A stretch of DNA of 64,000 nt from Lysobacter silvisoli (GTDB lineage: Bacteria > Pseudomonadota > Gammaproteobacteria > Xanthomonadales > Xanthomonadaceae). The position numbers and the translations under genes were made by a program. Below the pieces are notes generated by a model that did no database searches, was not told where the DNA came from, and was given only the letters and a program-made list of their open reading frames with translations. The stretch is taken from positions 1 through 64,000 of the forward strand of contig NZ_QTSU01000001.1 in the NCBI RefSeq assembly GCF_003382365.1. Direction: 5' to 3'. Shown piece after piece: positions 19,781 through 29,584 of the stretch (the first letter of the stretch is position 1; each line of letters begins with the position of its first letter).

Positions 19781-21463
19781 TTAAGCCCGCTTTGCCATAG
19801 TTTTGACCGCCACCGCGAAATCCGCCGCGAAACCGTCCATATCGAACAGGCCGCTGTCCGCGCGCCGCTGCTCCACGGCCGCGCGCAGCGCCGCCAGCGC
19901 GGAGGGATCGCGTCCCAGTTCGACCGCGCGCGCCACGAAGGCCTCGTCGCTGTCGACGTTGAGCGCGTCCAGGCCCAAATGATGGTTGAGGCTGCCGGCC
20001 ACGCGCGCGGCGAAGGTCGCGCCAGGTCGGGTCAGCACCGGGCAGCCGGCCCACAGCGCGTCGGAGGCGGTGGTGTGGGCGTTGTAGGGTTCGGTGTCCA
20101 GGAACAGGTCGGCGTGGCGCAGCCGAGCCAGATAATCCGCATGCGGCTGCTTGGCCATGAACACCAGCCGCTGCGGTTCCACGCCTTGCGCCTGCGCGTA
20201 CGCGCGCAGGCGCGCATCGGCCTGGCCGGGGCCGGACAGCAGCCACAGCACGCTGCCGGGCACCGCGCGCAGCACCGCCAGCGCGCGCGCCATGCTGCGC
20301 GGGTTGAGCTTGTAGCTGTTGTTGAAGCAGGCGTAGACGGTGCCGTGCTCGGGCAGGCCGCAGTCGGCGCGCGCGGGCGGCAGCGGCACCGCACGCGCGG
20401 TGTCGGAGGGCTGGAAGCAGCGTGGCAGCCGCAGCACGGTCTCGCTGTAGTGCGCTTGCATCCAGTCGGGCAGGGCGTAGCCGTCGGCGAGCACGTAATC
20501 GATCCACGGCGCGCCCGAGGTGCCGGGGTAGGCCAGCCAGTTCACCTGCACCGGCGCCGGGCGCAAGGCCAGCGCTTCCGGCGCGCCGCCGCCGCCCCAG
20601 CCGCGCAGGTCGAACAGCACCTCGATGCCGGCGGCGCGGACGGCCGCGGCGATCTGCGCATGCGGCCACCGCGAGACGTCGTGCAACGCATGCGCCGCGG
20701 CCTGCAGGCGCCGCCGGATCGGGCTGCCGTCGTCGCCGTTGAGCGCGAACAGATGCAGTTGCAGATCGGCCTGCGCGCGCAGCGCTTCGAACAGGGCCAC
20801 GGTCAGCAGGCCGGTGGGATGGGCGCCGAAACCGTTGGACAGAAAGCCCACGCGCAACGGGCCGCCGCCGTCGCCGCGCGGCGCCGGCGGCAACGGGCGC
20901 ACCACGCGGGCGATCGCATCGGCGCGCAGGCGCGCGCAACGCAGCTGCTCGGCGGCGTCGGCGTCCTCGCTGAGGAAGGCGAAGGGTTCCACCGCGGCCT
21001 GTCCGGCGGCGACCGCGGCGCGTACCTGCCGCGACAGCGCGTCCAGGTCGCGCCAATCGCAGAGCTTGCGCCGCCAGGCCAGCAGATAAGCGGCCAGCTG
21101 CGGTTCCTGCGGCGCCAGCGCATGCGCGCGCGCATACGCGTCGGCGGCGGCTTCGGCTTCGCCGCTGTCTTCCAGTGCATGGCCCAGCCACACCGCGATG
21201 CCGGGGTGATCGGGCGCGCGCTGCGCGGCTTCGCGCAGGCTGGCCACCGCGTCCTCGCGGCGGTCCAGCATCCATTGCGCGCGGCCCAGCCGCGCCAGCG
21301 CTTCGGGGTGGCCGGGGCGCAGGGCCAGCGCGCGGCGCGCGGCGGCCTCGCCGGCGGCGGCGTCGCCGGCATCGAGCTCGTGTTCGGCCAGCACGATCCA
21401 GGCGAATGCGTCGCCGGGGTCGCGTTGCAGCGCCTGGCGCAGGCTCGCGCGCGGATCGTTCAA
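19781..21463 (-). CDS. TPR-containing SPINDLY/OGT-type glycosyltransferase (GT41)
   Basis: A 560-aa protein with about three tetratricopeptide repeats (residues 17-50, 51-85, 86-120) and a GT41 catalytic region like eukaryotic O-GlcNAc transferase and SPINDLY. Key segments are RVGFLSNGFGAHPTG (about 226-240), VNWLAYPGTSGAPWIDYVLAD (about 321-341), CFNNSYKLNP (about 393-402) and LDTEPYNAHTTASDALWAG (about 466-484). It probably moves a sugar onto a protein in the cytoplasm; donor and target are unknown. It starts 4 bases after the GNAT gene's stop, so they form an operon. Confidence 0.85.
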   Translation of the reverse strand: MNDPRASLRQALQRDPGDAFAWIVLAEHELDAGDAAAGEAAARRALALRPGHPEALARLGRAQWMLDRREDAVASLREAAQRAPDHPGIAVWLGHALEDSGEAEAAADAYARAHALAPQEPQLAAYLLAWRRKLCDWRDLDALSRQVRAAVAAGQAAVEPFAFLSEDADAAEQLRCARLRADAIARVVRPLPPAPRGDGGGPLRVGFLSNGFGAHPTGLLTVALFEALRAQADLQLHLFALNGDDGSPIRRRLQAAAHALHDVSRWPHAQIAAAVRAAGIEVLFDLRGWGGGGAPEALALRPAPVQVNWLAYPGTSGAPWIDYVLADGYALPDWMQAHYSETVLRLPRCFQPSDTARAVPLPPARADCGLPEHGTVYACFNNSYKLNPRSMARALAVLRAVPGSVLWLLSGPGQADARLRAYAQAQGVEPQRLVFMAKQPHADYLARLRHADLFLDTEPYNAHTTASDALWAGCPVLTRPGATFAARVAGSLNHHLGLDALNVDSDEAFVARAVELGRDPSALAALRAAVEQRRADSGLFDMDGFAADFAVAVKTMAKRA

Positions 21464-21467
21464 GGGC

Positions 21468-21923
21468 TCAGGCCGCGATCAGCGGCAGGTGGTAGCGCTG
21501 GGTGCCGTCGTAGCGGCGCCAGCCGGCGCCGTCGTACAGCGCCTGCGCGGTGGCGTTGTCGTGGTCGGTTTCCAGTTCCAGGCGCACCGCGCCGTCTTCG
21601 CGCGCGTGCTCCACCGCGGCCGCCAGCAGGGCCTGGGCCAGGCCGCGGCGGCGCGCGTCGGCGTCCACGTACAGATCGTTGAGCACCCACACCCGCGCCG
21701 CGCGCACCGAGGAGTACATGGGGTAGAGCTGGGTGAAGCCGGCGCTGCGGCCGTCGAGCTCGGCCAGGAACACCACCGATTCGTCGCGGCGCAGGCGCTC
21801 GCCCAGGAACGCGCGCGACACGGCTTCGTCGTTCTTTTGGGTGTAGAAGTGACGGTAGCGGTCGAACAGCGGCGCCAGGGCGTCGAGGTCGTCGATATGG
21901 GCGCGGCGGACGATGGGCGGCAT
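21468..21923 (-). CDS. GNAT family N-acetyltransferase
   Basis: A 151-aa acetyltransferase with the GNAT fold. The acetyl-CoA pyrophosphate loop is seen as VDADARRRGLAQALLAAA (about residues 96-113), preceded by the beta strand VWVLNDLYV and followed by LELETDHDNATAQALYDGAGW. The substrate is unknown; small amines or an N-terminal amino group are possible. It is the first gene of an operon with the SPINDLY-like glycosyltransferase. Confidence 0.88.
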   Translation of the reverse strand: MPPIVRRAHIDDLDALAPLFDRYRHFYTQKNDEAVSRAFLGERLRRDESVVFLAELDGRSAGFTQLYPMYSSVRAARVWVLNDLYVDADARRRGLAQALLAAAVEHAREDGAVRLELETDHDNATAQALYDGAGWRRYDGTQRYHLPLIAA

Positions 21924-22095
21924 AAGCGGGTGCGGTGGCGGACTGGGCCCGATTATGGCGCCGGGTCTGCCGGCGCGTCATGCGCTGGGGCCGGACGTGT
22001 GTGTGCACAGGCGCGCTTTTCGCGGGCGTCGGGGTGCGGATTGTCAAAAGGGGGCGTTTCACCATGGGCAGGAACGCCGCTGCTATCCGGTATCC

Positions 22096-22190
22096 GTCTT
22101 TCCGGCGTAAGCCGGAACCCATGTCGCTTTCGCCCTTTCCGTGGCTGGAGCGAGGTCAAAATGGGTTCCGGCTTACGCCGGAATGACGGG
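22096..22190. repeat. Inverted pair of REP-like palindromes
   Basis: Two units with a TTCCGGCGTAAGCCGGAA core (about 22098-22122 and 22160-22188) face each other. Same family as 9741-9864. Confidence 0.7.
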
Positions 22191-22217
22191 GGAAGGTCCG
22201 GGCCGGCGTATCGCCCA

Positions 22218-22300
22218 CTGTGGGAGCGGCGTGAGCCGCGATGGCGATCGGCGACGGCGCCCGATCCGAGATGCGATCGCGGCTCACGCCGCTCCCACAG
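22218..22300. repeat. Perfect 25-bp inverted repeat, GGGAGCGGCG family
   Basis: Bases 22218-22242 and 22276-22300 are perfect reverse complements around a 33-base spacer. This would make a very stable hairpin just after the prfA stop codon. Same family as 10471-10559. Confidence 0.8.
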
Positions 22301-22317
22301 CAGGCGCGTGGGCGCGC

Positions 22318-23400
22318 TCAGTCGTCGGTCAGGCGCGCCAGTTCGTCGGCCTGGTGTTCCTGCATCAACCGGTCGGTCAGCGCGTCCAGGCCGCCTTCGA
22401 TGACGTTGGGCAGGTCGTACAGGGTCAGGCCTTCGACGCGGTGGTCGGTGATCCGGCCCTGCGGGAAGTTGTAGGTGCGGATGCGCTGGCTGCGGTCGCC
22501 GCTGCCGACCTGCAGCTTGCGCGTGGCCGCCTGCGCGGCCGCGGCCTTGGCTTCCTGCGCTTCGGCCAGCATCGCCTTGAGCCGCTTCATGGCCTTGTCG
22601 CGGTTGGCGTGCTGGCTGCGCTCGGTCTGGCTTTCCACCACGATGCCGCTGGGCGCGTGGGTGATGCGGATGGCCGAGTCGGTCTTGTTGACGTGCTGGC
22701 CGCCGGCGCCGGAGGAACGGAAGGTGTCGATGCGCAGGTCGGCCGGGTTGATCTCGATCGGTTCGCCCTCGGGCTCCACCGCGATGATCGCCACCGTCGC
22801 CGCCGAGGTGTGGATGCGGCCCTGCGACTCGGTCGCGGGCACGCGCTGCACGCGGTGGGTGCCGGATTCGAACTTCAGCCGCGAGTAGGCGCCGCGGCCT
22901 TCCACGCGCGCGATCACTTCCTTGTAGCCGCCGTGCTCGCCGGCGCTGGCCGATTCCACTTCGACCTTCCAACCCTGGCGTTCGGCATAGCGCGCGTACA
23001 TGCGGAACAGGTCGCCGGCGAAGATCGCGGCCTCGTCGCCGCCGGTGCCCGCGCGCACTTCCAGGTACACGTCGCCTTCGTCGCGCGGGTCCTTGGGGAT
23101 CAGGTGCGCGAGCAGTTCGGCGTCCAGCCGCTGCAGGCGTTCCTGGGCCGCGGCGATTTCCTCTTCGGCCAGTTCGCGCAGTTCGGGGTCGGTGCGCATG
23201 GCCTCGGCCGAGGCCAGGTCGGCCTTGGCCTGGGCTTCGGCGCTCAGCGCCAGCACCACGGGTTCCAGCTGGGCGAACTCGCGCGAACTCTTGCGGAAGC
23301 GCTCGGCGTCGGCGATCACGCCGGGGTCGGCGAGGAGGCGTTCGAGTTCTTCGCGGCGTTCGGCCAGCGCTTCGAGTTTGCGGCGTAGGGTCGGGGTCAT
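22318..23400 (-). CDS. prfA: Peptide chain release factor 1
   Basis: Release factor RF1 (360 aa), which reads UAA and UAG in the ribosomal A site and triggers release of the finished protein. The GGQ motif lies in [14 protein letters not shown] (about residues 226-239), and the stop-codon-reading PAT tripeptide in [14 protein letters not shown] (about 183-196) marks RF1 rather than RF2. Length is normal. It follows hemA by 57 bases on the same strand, the standard hemA-prfA order. Confidence 0.97.
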   Translation of the reverse strand: MTPTLRRKLEALAERREELERLLADPGVIADAERFRKSSREFAQLEPVVLALSAEAQAKADLASAEAMRTDPELRELAEEEIAAAQERLQRLDAELLAHLIPKDPRDEGDVYLEVRAGTGGDEAAIFAGDLFRMYARYAERQGWKVEVESASAGEHGGYKEVIARVEGRGAYSRLKFESGTHRVQRVPATESQGRIHTSAATVAIIAVEPEGEPIEINPADLRIDTFRSSGAGGQHVNKTDSAIRITHAPSGIVVESQTERSQHANRDKAMKRLKAMLAEAQEAKAAAAQAATRKLQVGSGDRSQRIRTYNFPQGRITDHRVEGLTLYDLPNVIEGGLDALTDRLMQEHQADELARLTDD

Positions 23401-23457
23401 GGGCGGCGGCGGACGATGGAGTAGGGCGGGCGTGCGAAGGGCGGCATGGCCGCCTCG

Positions 23458-24738
23458 CTACGACTCGCGCTCGCCGTCGTCGCCGTGCTCGGCGCCCGTG
23501 TGCGGGAACAGTTTTTCCGCCGCGCGCGCGAGTTCGGCGTTGCCGCTGAGCGCGGCCTCGCGCAGGGCCACGGTCGGCGCGTGCAGCAGGCGGTTGGTCA
23601 GGGTGTGGGCGAGGAAATCCAGCACCTGCGCCGGGTCCTGCCCGGATTCGAGTTGCTGCCGGGCCTTGGCCAGCACGTCGGCGCGCGCGGCCTCGCCGTG
23701 CGCGCGCAGGCGCTTGAGCGGCGCGGTGCGGGTGCTGGCGGCCAGGGTTTCGGCATAGCGCGCCACCTGCAGGTCGACGATGGCCTCGGCCTCGGTCGCG
23801 GCCTCGCGGCGGCTGCGGCGGTTGTCTTCGATCGCGCGTTCCAGGTCGTCCACGGTGTACAGGAACACGTCCTTGAGGTCGGCCACGTCGGCGGCGATGT
23901 CGCGCGGCACCGCCAGGTCCAGCAGCAGCATGGGCCGGTGCTTGCGCTGGGCCAGCGCGGCGGCGACCTGGGCGCGGTGCAGGATGGGTTCGCGCGCGGC
24001 GGTGGCCGACAGCACCACGTCGGCCTCGGCCAGGTGGCGGTCGATCTCGCTCAGCGGCAGGGCCACGCCGCCGTGGCGGGTGGCCAGGTCCTGGGCGTGG
24101 GCCAGGGTGCGGTTGGCGATCAGCAGGCGCTTGGCGCGCGCCTGCACCAGGTGGCGCGCGGCCAGCTCCACGGTCTCGCCGGCGCCGATCAGCAGCACGG
24201 TGGACTCGTCCAGGCGGGCGAAGGATTCCTGCGCCAGGCGCACCGCGGCCGAGGCCACCGACACCGGGTTGGCGCCGATGCGGGTGTCGGTGCGTGCGCG
24301 CTTGGCGGTGGAGAAGGCCTGTTGGAACAGACGATCGAGTTGGCCGCCCAGGCTGCCGGCGTTGCGCGCGGCGGCCCAGGCGTCCTTGACCTGGCCCAGG
24401 ATCTGCGGCTCGCCCAGCACCAGCGAATCCAGCCCGGTCGCCACGCGGAACAGGTGGCGCACGGCCTCGTCGTCGCGGTGACGGTACAGATAGGTGTGCA
24501 GATCGCCGACATCGTCGGGATGGGTGGCCAGCCAGTCGGCCAGCGCGTCGCCGCCGTCGTCGGCCACCGCGTACAGCTCGGTGCGGTTGCAGGTGGACAG
24601 CAGCGCGACCTCGCGCACCTGCGGCAAGGCATGCAGCTGCGCCAGCGCCGCCGGCACGGCGTCGGCCGAAAACGCCACGCGCTCGCGCAGGCTGACCGGC
24701 GCGGTCTGGTGGTTGATGCCGAGGACGAACAGGCTCAT
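23458..24738 (-). CDS. hemA: Glutamyl-tRNA reductase
   Basis: A 426-aa enzyme that reduces glutamyl-tRNA with NADPH to glutamate-1-semialdehyde, the first step of tetrapyrrole synthesis. The nucleophilic Cys50 is in [10 protein letters not shown]. The NADPH domain shows [15 protein letters not shown] (about 180-194) and the C-terminal dimerisation helix ends the protein. [20 protein letters not shown] is a typical start. It leads the operon with prfA and is divergent from the TPR-lolB-ispE cluster. Confidence 0.97.
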   Translation of the reverse strand: MSLFVLGINHQTAPVSLRERVAFSADAVPAALAQLHALPQVREVALLSTCNRTELYAVADDGGDALADWLATHPDDVGDLHTYLYRHRDDEAVRHLFRVATGLDSLVLGEPQILGQVKDAWAAARNAGSLGGQLDRLFQQAFSTAKRARTDTRIGANPVSVASAAVRLAQESFARLDESTVLLIGAGETVELAARHLVQARAKRLLIANRTLAHAQDLATRHGGVALPLSEIDRHLAEADVVLSATAAREPILHRAQVAAALAQRKHRPMLLLDLAVPRDIAADVADLKDVFLYTVDDLERAIEDNRRSRREAATEAEAIVDLQVARYAETLAASTRTAPLKRLRAHGEAARADVLAKARQQLESGQDPAQVLDFLAHTLTNRLLHAPTVALREAALSGNAELARAAEKLFPHTGAEHGDDGERES

Positions 24739-24886
24739 CGCGCGCTCAGGCGTCCGGGAGCATGCGCCGACCGGGGCCGACGGGGCGGGGTGGGAAACAT
24801 CCGTTCAGGTGCTTGCGATAAGCTGCGGGCTGCTGAAGGCCGCCATTCTACCGGCCCCGCGGGTTTCGACGAATTCGATGGATTCG

Positions 24887-26617
24887 ATGGCTTCCATTCA
24901 CGGTTCCTTGCCCCGCCGTCGCGCCAGCGGCACCCCTGCCAGGCTCCTGCTGAGCGCCTCCCTGGCCCTGATCCTGTCGCCGGCCCTGGCCGCGCCGGCC
25001 GCGCGCTCCGCCGCGGCCGCGCCGCTGGACGCCTCGGCCGCGACCAGCGCCGCGCTGGAGCCGCTGCTGACCGGCGAGTTCGCCTTGCAGGCCGGCAAGC
25101 TCAAGGAAGCCGCCACCGCCTACGCCGACGCCGCGCGCGCCTCGCGCGACCGCGAACTGGCCGCGCGCGCCACCGACATCGCCATCGTCGCCAAGGAAGA
25201 CGCGCTGGCCGCGCAGTCGCTGGCGCTGTGGCGCGAACTGGGCGGCAGCGGCGCACCGCTGCTGGCGTCGCAGGCGGTGCTGGCGCTGCGCAGCGGCGAC
25301 GAGCGCGCCGCCCTGCGTCATCTGGACCAGCTGATGACCGCCGACGAGAGCGGCTGGCGTCGCGCCCTGGCCGCGCTGTCCACCGGCTCCAAGGACCCGC
25401 CGCAGGCCGCGCGCCTGCTGCAGAAGCTGATCGAGGGCGGCAAGCTGCCCAACGACCTCATGGCCTGGGTCGCCTACGGCCTGTACGCGCAGCGCCTGGA
25501 CCAGCCCAAGCTCACCGAGCGCATCGTCGCCGAGGTGGTGCGCCGCTTCCCCGGCAACCCGCGGGTCAGCCTGCTGCGCGCCAGCCAGTTGCGCGAGGAC
25601 GGCAACAAGGACGAGGCGCGCAAGGTGCTGGAATCGGTCGCCGGCCAGGCCGACGCCGATCCGCAACTGCGCGGCCTGATCGCGCAGGAATACGATGCCC
25701 TGGGCGACCTGCAGACCGCCGCCGCCACCCTCGGCCGTGGCACCCAGGACGACCAGACCTATGCCCTGCGCGCCTCGCTGCTGGCGCGCGCGGAAGACAA
25801 GACCACCCTGACCGCGCTCTACGACGAACTGCGCCGCAACGCCCACCGGCCCGAGCCCGGCCGGCGCCTGCTGCTGGGCCAGATCGCCGAGTTCCTGGAG
25901 CGCAACGAGGAAGCGCTGGACTGGTACCGCGGCGTGCCCGGCGGCCCGCAGCGCTGGGTCGCGCGGTTGCGCGCGGCCAACGTGCTGCACGAACTCAAGC
26001 GAGGCGACGAAGCCTACGCCGCGCTGCGCGCGCTCCAGTCCGACGCCTCCGCCGAAGAGGACACCCGCCGCGACGCCTACCTGCTGGAAGCGGCGCTGTA
26101 TGCGCAGGACAAGAACAACGCCGCCGAGCTCGATGCCTACGCCCGCGGCCTGGCCGCGTATCCGGACGAGCCGGAGATGCTCTATGCGCGCGCGCTGAGC
26201 TACGAGCGCAACGACGACATCCCGCGCGCCGAAGCCGATTTCCGCCGCATCCTGGTGGCCGAACCCGACAGCGTGGCCGCGCTCAACGCGCTGGGCTACA
26301 CCCTGGCCGACCGCACCACCCGTTATCAGGAAGCGCTGGAACTGATCCAGCGCGCGCGCACCGCCGAGCCCGACAACGCCGCCATCATCGACAGCTACGG
26401 CTGGGTGCTCTACCGGCTGGGCCGCAACCAGGAAGCGCTGGTCGAACTGCGCCGCGCCCTGACCCTGCAGAAAGACCCGGAAATCGCCTCGCACCTGGCC
26501 GAGGTGCTGTGGGTGAGCGGGCAGAAGGACGAGGCGCGCAAGTATTTCGAGCAGGCGCGCAAGCTCGACCCCGAGAACCGTGCGCTCAAGCGCGCGCTGG
26601 AAAAGACCGGCGCATGA
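24887..26617 (+). CDS. Exported tetratricopeptide repeat protein upstream of lolB
   Basis: A 576-aa protein made almost wholly of tetratricopeptide repeats, with a signal-like N terminus (RRRASGTPARLLLSASLALI, ending near ALAAP). Recognisable repeats include residues about 55-90, 340-375, 410-445 and 480-570 (NALGYTLADRTTRYQEALEL; YGWVLYRLGRNQEALVELRRAL). Such proteins act as assembly scaffolds, and homologues sit upstream of lolB in related genomes. The start is uncertain: ATG 24878 is also in frame, and no clear ribosome site is seen. Its stop overlaps the lolB start by 4 bases. Confidence 0.82.
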   Translation: MASIHGSLPRRRASGTPARLLLSASLALILSPALAAPAARSAAAAPLDASAATSAALEPLLTGEFALQAGKLKEAATAYADAARASRDRELAARATDIAIVAKEDALAAQSLALWRELGGSGAPLLASQAVLALRSGDERAALRHLDQLMTADESGWRRALAALSTGSKDPPQAARLLQKLIEGGKLPNDLMAWVAYGLYAQRLDQPKLTERIVAEVVRRFPGNPRVSLLRASQLREDGNKDEARKVLESVAGQADADPQLRGLIAQEYDALGDLQTAAATLGRGTQDDQTYALRASLLARAEDKTTLTALYDELRRNAHRPEPGRRLLLGQIAEFLERNEEALDWYRGVPGGPQRWVARLRAANVLHELKRGDEAYAALRALQSDASAEEDTRRDAYLLEAALYAQDKNNAAELDAYARGLAAYPDEPEMLYARALSYERNDDIPRAEADFRRILVAEPDSVAALNALGYTLADRTTRYQEALELIQRARTAEPDNAAIIDSYGWVLYRLGRNQEALVELRRALTLQKDPEIASHLAEVLWVSGQKDEARKYFEQARKLDPENRALKRALEKTGA

Positions 26618-27261
26618 GCGCGCGTGCCCTGACCGCTGCGGCCCTGGCCGCGCTGCTGAGCGCCTGCGCCGGCACCGCCGTGCGCGGCCCCGCGCCGCCG
26701 CCGCTGGCCCCGGCCGCGGTCGCCGCCGCGGAAGCCGCGCAGACCCAGCGCGAAACCGCGCTGCGCCTGCAGCCGCAGTGGTCGCTGAGCGGCCGCATCG
26801 CCCTGAGCAACGGCCGCAACGGCGGTTCGGGCCGGATCGACTGGCGCCAGGACGGCGAACGTTATGAAGTGGCGCTCAGCGCGCCGGTGACCCGGCAGAG
26901 CTGGCGCCTGAGCGGCGACGCCGGCGGCGCGCGCCTGGAGGGCGTGGAAGGCGGCCCGCGCCGCGGCCCCGACGCGGCCACCCTGCTGCGCGAGACCACC
27001 GGCTGGGACATCCCGGTCGCGGCCCTGAACGACTGGGTGCGCGGCCTGCGCGCGCAGGGCCAGGGGCCGGCGCGAGTGGACTACGGCGCCGACGGTCGTC
27101 CGGCCCGGATCGAGCAGGGCGGCTGGCGCATCGACTACCGCTGGCCGGAGGCCGGCGGCGCGGAGCCGGTGCTGCCGGCGCGGCTGGATGCGGTGCGCGG
27201 CGAGGCCAAGGTCAAGTTGATCGTGGACGAGTGGCAGGCCAACGCTGCGCCTTCCGGCTAA
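26614..27261 (+). CDS. lolB: Outer-membrane lipoprotein receptor LolB
   Basis: A 215-aa lipoprotein that takes lipoproteins from LolA and inserts them in the outer membrane. The signal peptide ends in the lipobox LSAC (Cys18). Family features are WSLSGRIALSNG (about 50-61), GGSGRIDWRQDGERYEVAL (about 64-82), LLRETTGWDIPVAALNDWVRG (about 127-147) and the C-terminal KVKLIVDEW. ATG 26614 overlaps the TPR gene's stop (ATGA). It precedes ispE, the usual order in gammaproteobacteria. Confidence 0.93.
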   Translation: MSARALTAAALAALLSACAGTAVRGPAPPPLAPAAVAAAEAAQTQRETALRLQPQWSLSGRIALSNGRNGGSGRIDWRQDGERYEVALSAPVTRQSWRLSGDAGGARLEGVEGGPRRGPDAATLLRETTGWDIPVAALNDWVRGLRAQGQGPARVDYGADGRPARIEQGGWRIDYRWPEAGGAEPVLPARLDAVRGEAKVKLIVDEWQANAAPSG

Positions 27262-27299
27262 TTGCTTCACGCCACACGCCCGGCGCGCTTTGCTTTTGC

Positions 27300-27387
27300 T
27301 CGTCATTCCCGCGAGGGCGGGAATCCAGGGCTTTACGTGCGAGAACGCCTGCCATTCTGGATTCCCGCCTTCGCGGGAATGACGAGC
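27300..27387. repeat. Inverted pair of CCCGCG-core REP-like palindromes
   Basis: TCGTCATTCCCGCGAGGGCG.. (from 27300) and its mirror ..CGCCTTCGCGGGAATGACGA (to 27387) form a long inverted repeat in the gap between lolB and ispE. Same family as 33828-33856, 36512-36540 and 51694-51833. Confidence 0.75.
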
Positions 27388-27475
27388 AAGGGTGGTGCGT
27401 TGGCGCGAACTGAACCTTGAAACGAATGTCGTAGTCCCCAAGCAGCGCCCTCGGACCGAACCCGCACCCCGCCTC

Positions 27476-28354
27476 ATGTCTATCGACACCGACGCTACCT
27501 GGTCCCTCTGGCCCGCCCCGGCCAAGCTGAACCTGTTCCTGCGCATCACCGGCCGCCGCGCTGACGGCTACCACCTGCTGCAGACCGTGTTCCGTCTCCT
27601 GGACTGGGGAGACTCCATCCGCCTGCGCCCGCGTGCGGACGGCCGCATCGTCCGCCACGGCGGTTCGGTGGAAGGCGTCAGCGAGGATCAGGACCTGACC
27701 GTTCGAGCCGCCAAGCTATTGCAACGGGACGCCAACTGCGGTCAAGGTGCGGATATCGTCATCGAAAAGCGTATTCCCGCCGGCGGCGGCTTCGGCGGCG
27801 GCTCCTCCGACGCGGCTACCGTGCTGGTGGCCCTGAACGCGCTCTGGGACACGCGACTCAATGCGGACCGTCTGGCCGACCTGGGCCTGCGCCTGGGCGC
27901 CGACGTCCCGGTGTTCGTACGCGGCGACAACGCCTGGGCCGAAGGCGTGGGCGAGGCCCTGCGGCCGATCGCGCTGCAGCCGGCCTGGTACCTGCTGGTC
28001 GACCCCGGCGTGCACGCGCCGACCGCCGGCTTGTTCCAAGCCCCTGAATTGACGCGGGATGCGCCGCCCGCGACAATGTCGGACTTCGTTTCGGGTACGC
28101 CGCTCGGGAATGCGTTCGAGCCGGTACTGCGCCTGCGCGAACCGGCCGTGGAGGCCGCGTTCGCCGCCCTGGCGCGGGTCGGTTCGCCACGCCTGACCGG
28201 GTCGGGCAGCGGCTGTTTCGTCGAGTTCGCCACGCGCGAATCGGCGCAGGCGGCGCTGACGCAACTGCCCCCGGGCCTGCGCGCCTGGACGGCGCAGGGC
28301 GCGGCGCGGTCGCCGTTGCTGGCGGCGCTCGAAACGTGGAGCGGGAAGGGCTGA
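27476..28354 (+). CDS. ispE: 4-diphosphocytidyl-2-C-methyl-D-erythritol kinase
   Basis: A 292-aa GHMP kinase of the non-mevalonate isoprenoid pathway, phosphorylating CDP-methylerythritol. Motifs are [21 protein letters not shown] (about residues 13-33), the GHMP ATP loop [14 protein letters not shown] (about 100-113) and the C-terminal [12 protein letters not shown] (about 241-252). ATG 27476 begins MSIDTDATW; the frame runs back to 27392 into repeat-derived DNA, so the longer start is rejected. tRNA-Gln follows 26 bases after the stop. Confidence 0.95.
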   Translation: MSIDTDATWSLWPAPAKLNLFLRITGRRADGYHLLQTVFRLLDWGDSIRLRPRADGRIVRHGGSVEGVSEDQDLTVRAAKLLQRDANCGQGADIVIEKRIPAGGGFGGGSSDAATVLVALNALWDTRLNADRLADLGLRLGADVPVFVRGDNAWAEGVGEALRPIALQPAWYLLVDPGVHAPTAGLFQAPELTRDAPPATMSDFVSGTPLGNAFEPVLRLREPAVEAAFAALARVGSPRLTGSGSGCFVEFATRESAQAALTQLPPGLRAWTAQGAARSPLLAALETWSGKG

Positions 28355-28380
28355 GCCCGACCCGTTGCGCAAGCTTCCGC

Positions 28381-28457
28381 AGGGGCGTCGCCAAGAGGCC
28401 CAAGGCACCAGGTTTTGATCCTGGCATCCGTAGGTTCGAATCCTACCGCCCCTGCCA
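28381..28457 (+). tRNA. tRNA-Gln (TTG anticodon)
   Basis: A complete cloverleaf. The acceptor stem AGGGGCG (28381-28387) pairs with CGCCCCT (28447-28453), and the anticodon stem CCAGG/CCTGG encloses loop TTTTGAT with anticodon TTG. The T-arm is GTAGG/TTCGAAT/CCTAC. Discriminator G and an encoded CCA end it. It lies between ispE and prs, as in many gammaproteobacteria. Confidence 0.95.
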
Positions 28458-28511
28458 AAAACGAAATAACGGCCTTAACCCGCCACGGTCAGAGCGAAGC
28501 GGAGAACAAAC

Positions 28512-29471
28512 GTGCACAACGATCGCAGCCTGCTGGTCTTCAGCGGCAACGCCAACCGCCCGCTCGCCCAGGCGGTGTGCAAGGAACTCGGCATCCGTCT
28601 CGGCAAGGCCCTGGTGGGGCGCTTCTCCGACGGCGAGGTGCAGGTCGAGATCGAAGAAAACGTGCGTCGTCAGGAAGTGTTCGTGATTCAGCCCACGAAC
28701 GCGCCCACGGCCGAGAATTTCATGGAACTGCTGGTGCTGATCGACGCGCTCAAGCGCGCATCGGTGGCCAGCGTGACCGCGGTGGTGCCGTACTTCGGCT
28801 ACGCCCGCCAGGATCGCCGCATGCGCTCCTCGCGCGTGCCGATCACGGCCAAGGTCGCGGCCAAGATGTTCGGCGCGGTCGGCGCCGACCGGGTGCTCAC
28901 GGTCGATCTGCATGCGGATCAGATCCAGGGCTTCTTCGACATCCCGGTCGACAACGTCTACGCCTCGCCGCTGCTGCTGGCCGATATCTGGCGCGCGCAC
29001 GGCACCGACAACATGGTGGTGGTGTCTCCGGACGTGGGCGGCGTGGTCCGCGCCCGCGCGATCGCCAAGCGCCTCGACGACGCCGACCTGGCGATCATCG
29101 ACAAGCGCCGCCCGCGCGCCAACGTCTCGACGGTGATGAACATCATCGGCGACGTGTCCGGCAAGACCTGCGTGCTGGTCGACGACATCGTCGACACCGC
29201 CGGCACCCTGTGCGCGGCGGCGGCGGCGCTGAAGGCGCAGGGCGCGACCAAGGTGGTCGCGTACTGCACCCACCCGGTGCTGTCGGGCGCGGCGATCGAC
29301 AACGTGACCCGTTCGCAGCTGGACGAGCTGGTGGTGACCGACACCATTCCGCTCACCGACGCGGCGCGGGCCTGCGGCCGGATCCGTCAGCTCAGCGTGG
29401 CCGAGCTGCTGGCCGAAACCATCCGCCGCATCGCCTTCGGCGAGTCGGTGAGTTCGCTGTACGTGGATTGA
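28512..29471 (+). CDS. prs: Ribose-phosphate pyrophosphokinase
   Basis: PRPP synthetase of 319 aa, making phosphoribosyl pyrophosphate from ribose 5-phosphate and ATP for nucleotide, histidine and tryptophan synthesis. It has the class I motifs [10 protein letters not shown] (about residues 95-104), [18 protein letters not shown] (about 132-149) and the PRPP loop [13 protein letters not shown] (about 221-233). The start codon is GTG 28512 with GGAGA 7 bases upstream. Length is normal. Confidence 0.97.
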   Translation: MHNDRSLLVFSGNANRPLAQAVCKELGIRLGKALVGRFSDGEVQVEIEENVRRQEVFVIQPTNAPTAENFMELLVLIDALKRASVASVTAVVPYFGYARQDRRMRSSRVPITAKVAAKMFGAVGADRVLTVDLHADQIQGFFDIPVDNVYASPLLLADIWRAHGTDNMVVVSPDVGGVVRARAIAKRLDDADLAIIDKRRPRANVSTVMNIIGDVSGKTCVLVDDIVDTAGTLCAAAAALKAQGATKVVAYCTHPVLSGAAIDNVTRSQLDELVVTDTIPLTDAARACGRIRQLSVAELLAETIRRIAFGESVSSLYVD

Positions 29472-29511
29472 CCCGAATCCGCGCTCGCGGCGCAAGCCGA
29501 GAGCGCAACAC

Positions 29512-29541
29512 CGCTCACCTGGTCGCGGGTGAGCGTTCTTT
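29512..29541 (+). terminator. Terminator after prs
   Basis: CGCTCACC (29512-29519) pairs with GGTGAGCG (29528-29535), followed by TTCTTT. It lies between prs and rplY and is the best intrinsic terminator shape in this part of the window. Confidence 0.6.
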
Positions 29542-29584
29542 CCGCCGCGAGGCGGTCCAACGCTGTAAACGTGAGTAAACGAAC

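Larger units (their letters stand above)
21924..22317. other. Repeat-filled gap between GNAT and prfA genes
   Basis: No gene is seen. The stretch holds an inverted REP-like pair (22096-22190) and a perfect 25-bp inverted repeat (22218-22300), both detailed separately. The bases 21924-22095 probably hold the promoter of the GNAT gene. Confidence 0.55.

Noticed and set aside
24494-24886. N-terminal extension of the TPR protein upstream of its signal peptide
   Set aside because: The extension overlaps hemA on the other strand and would put the signal peptide in the middle of the protein.
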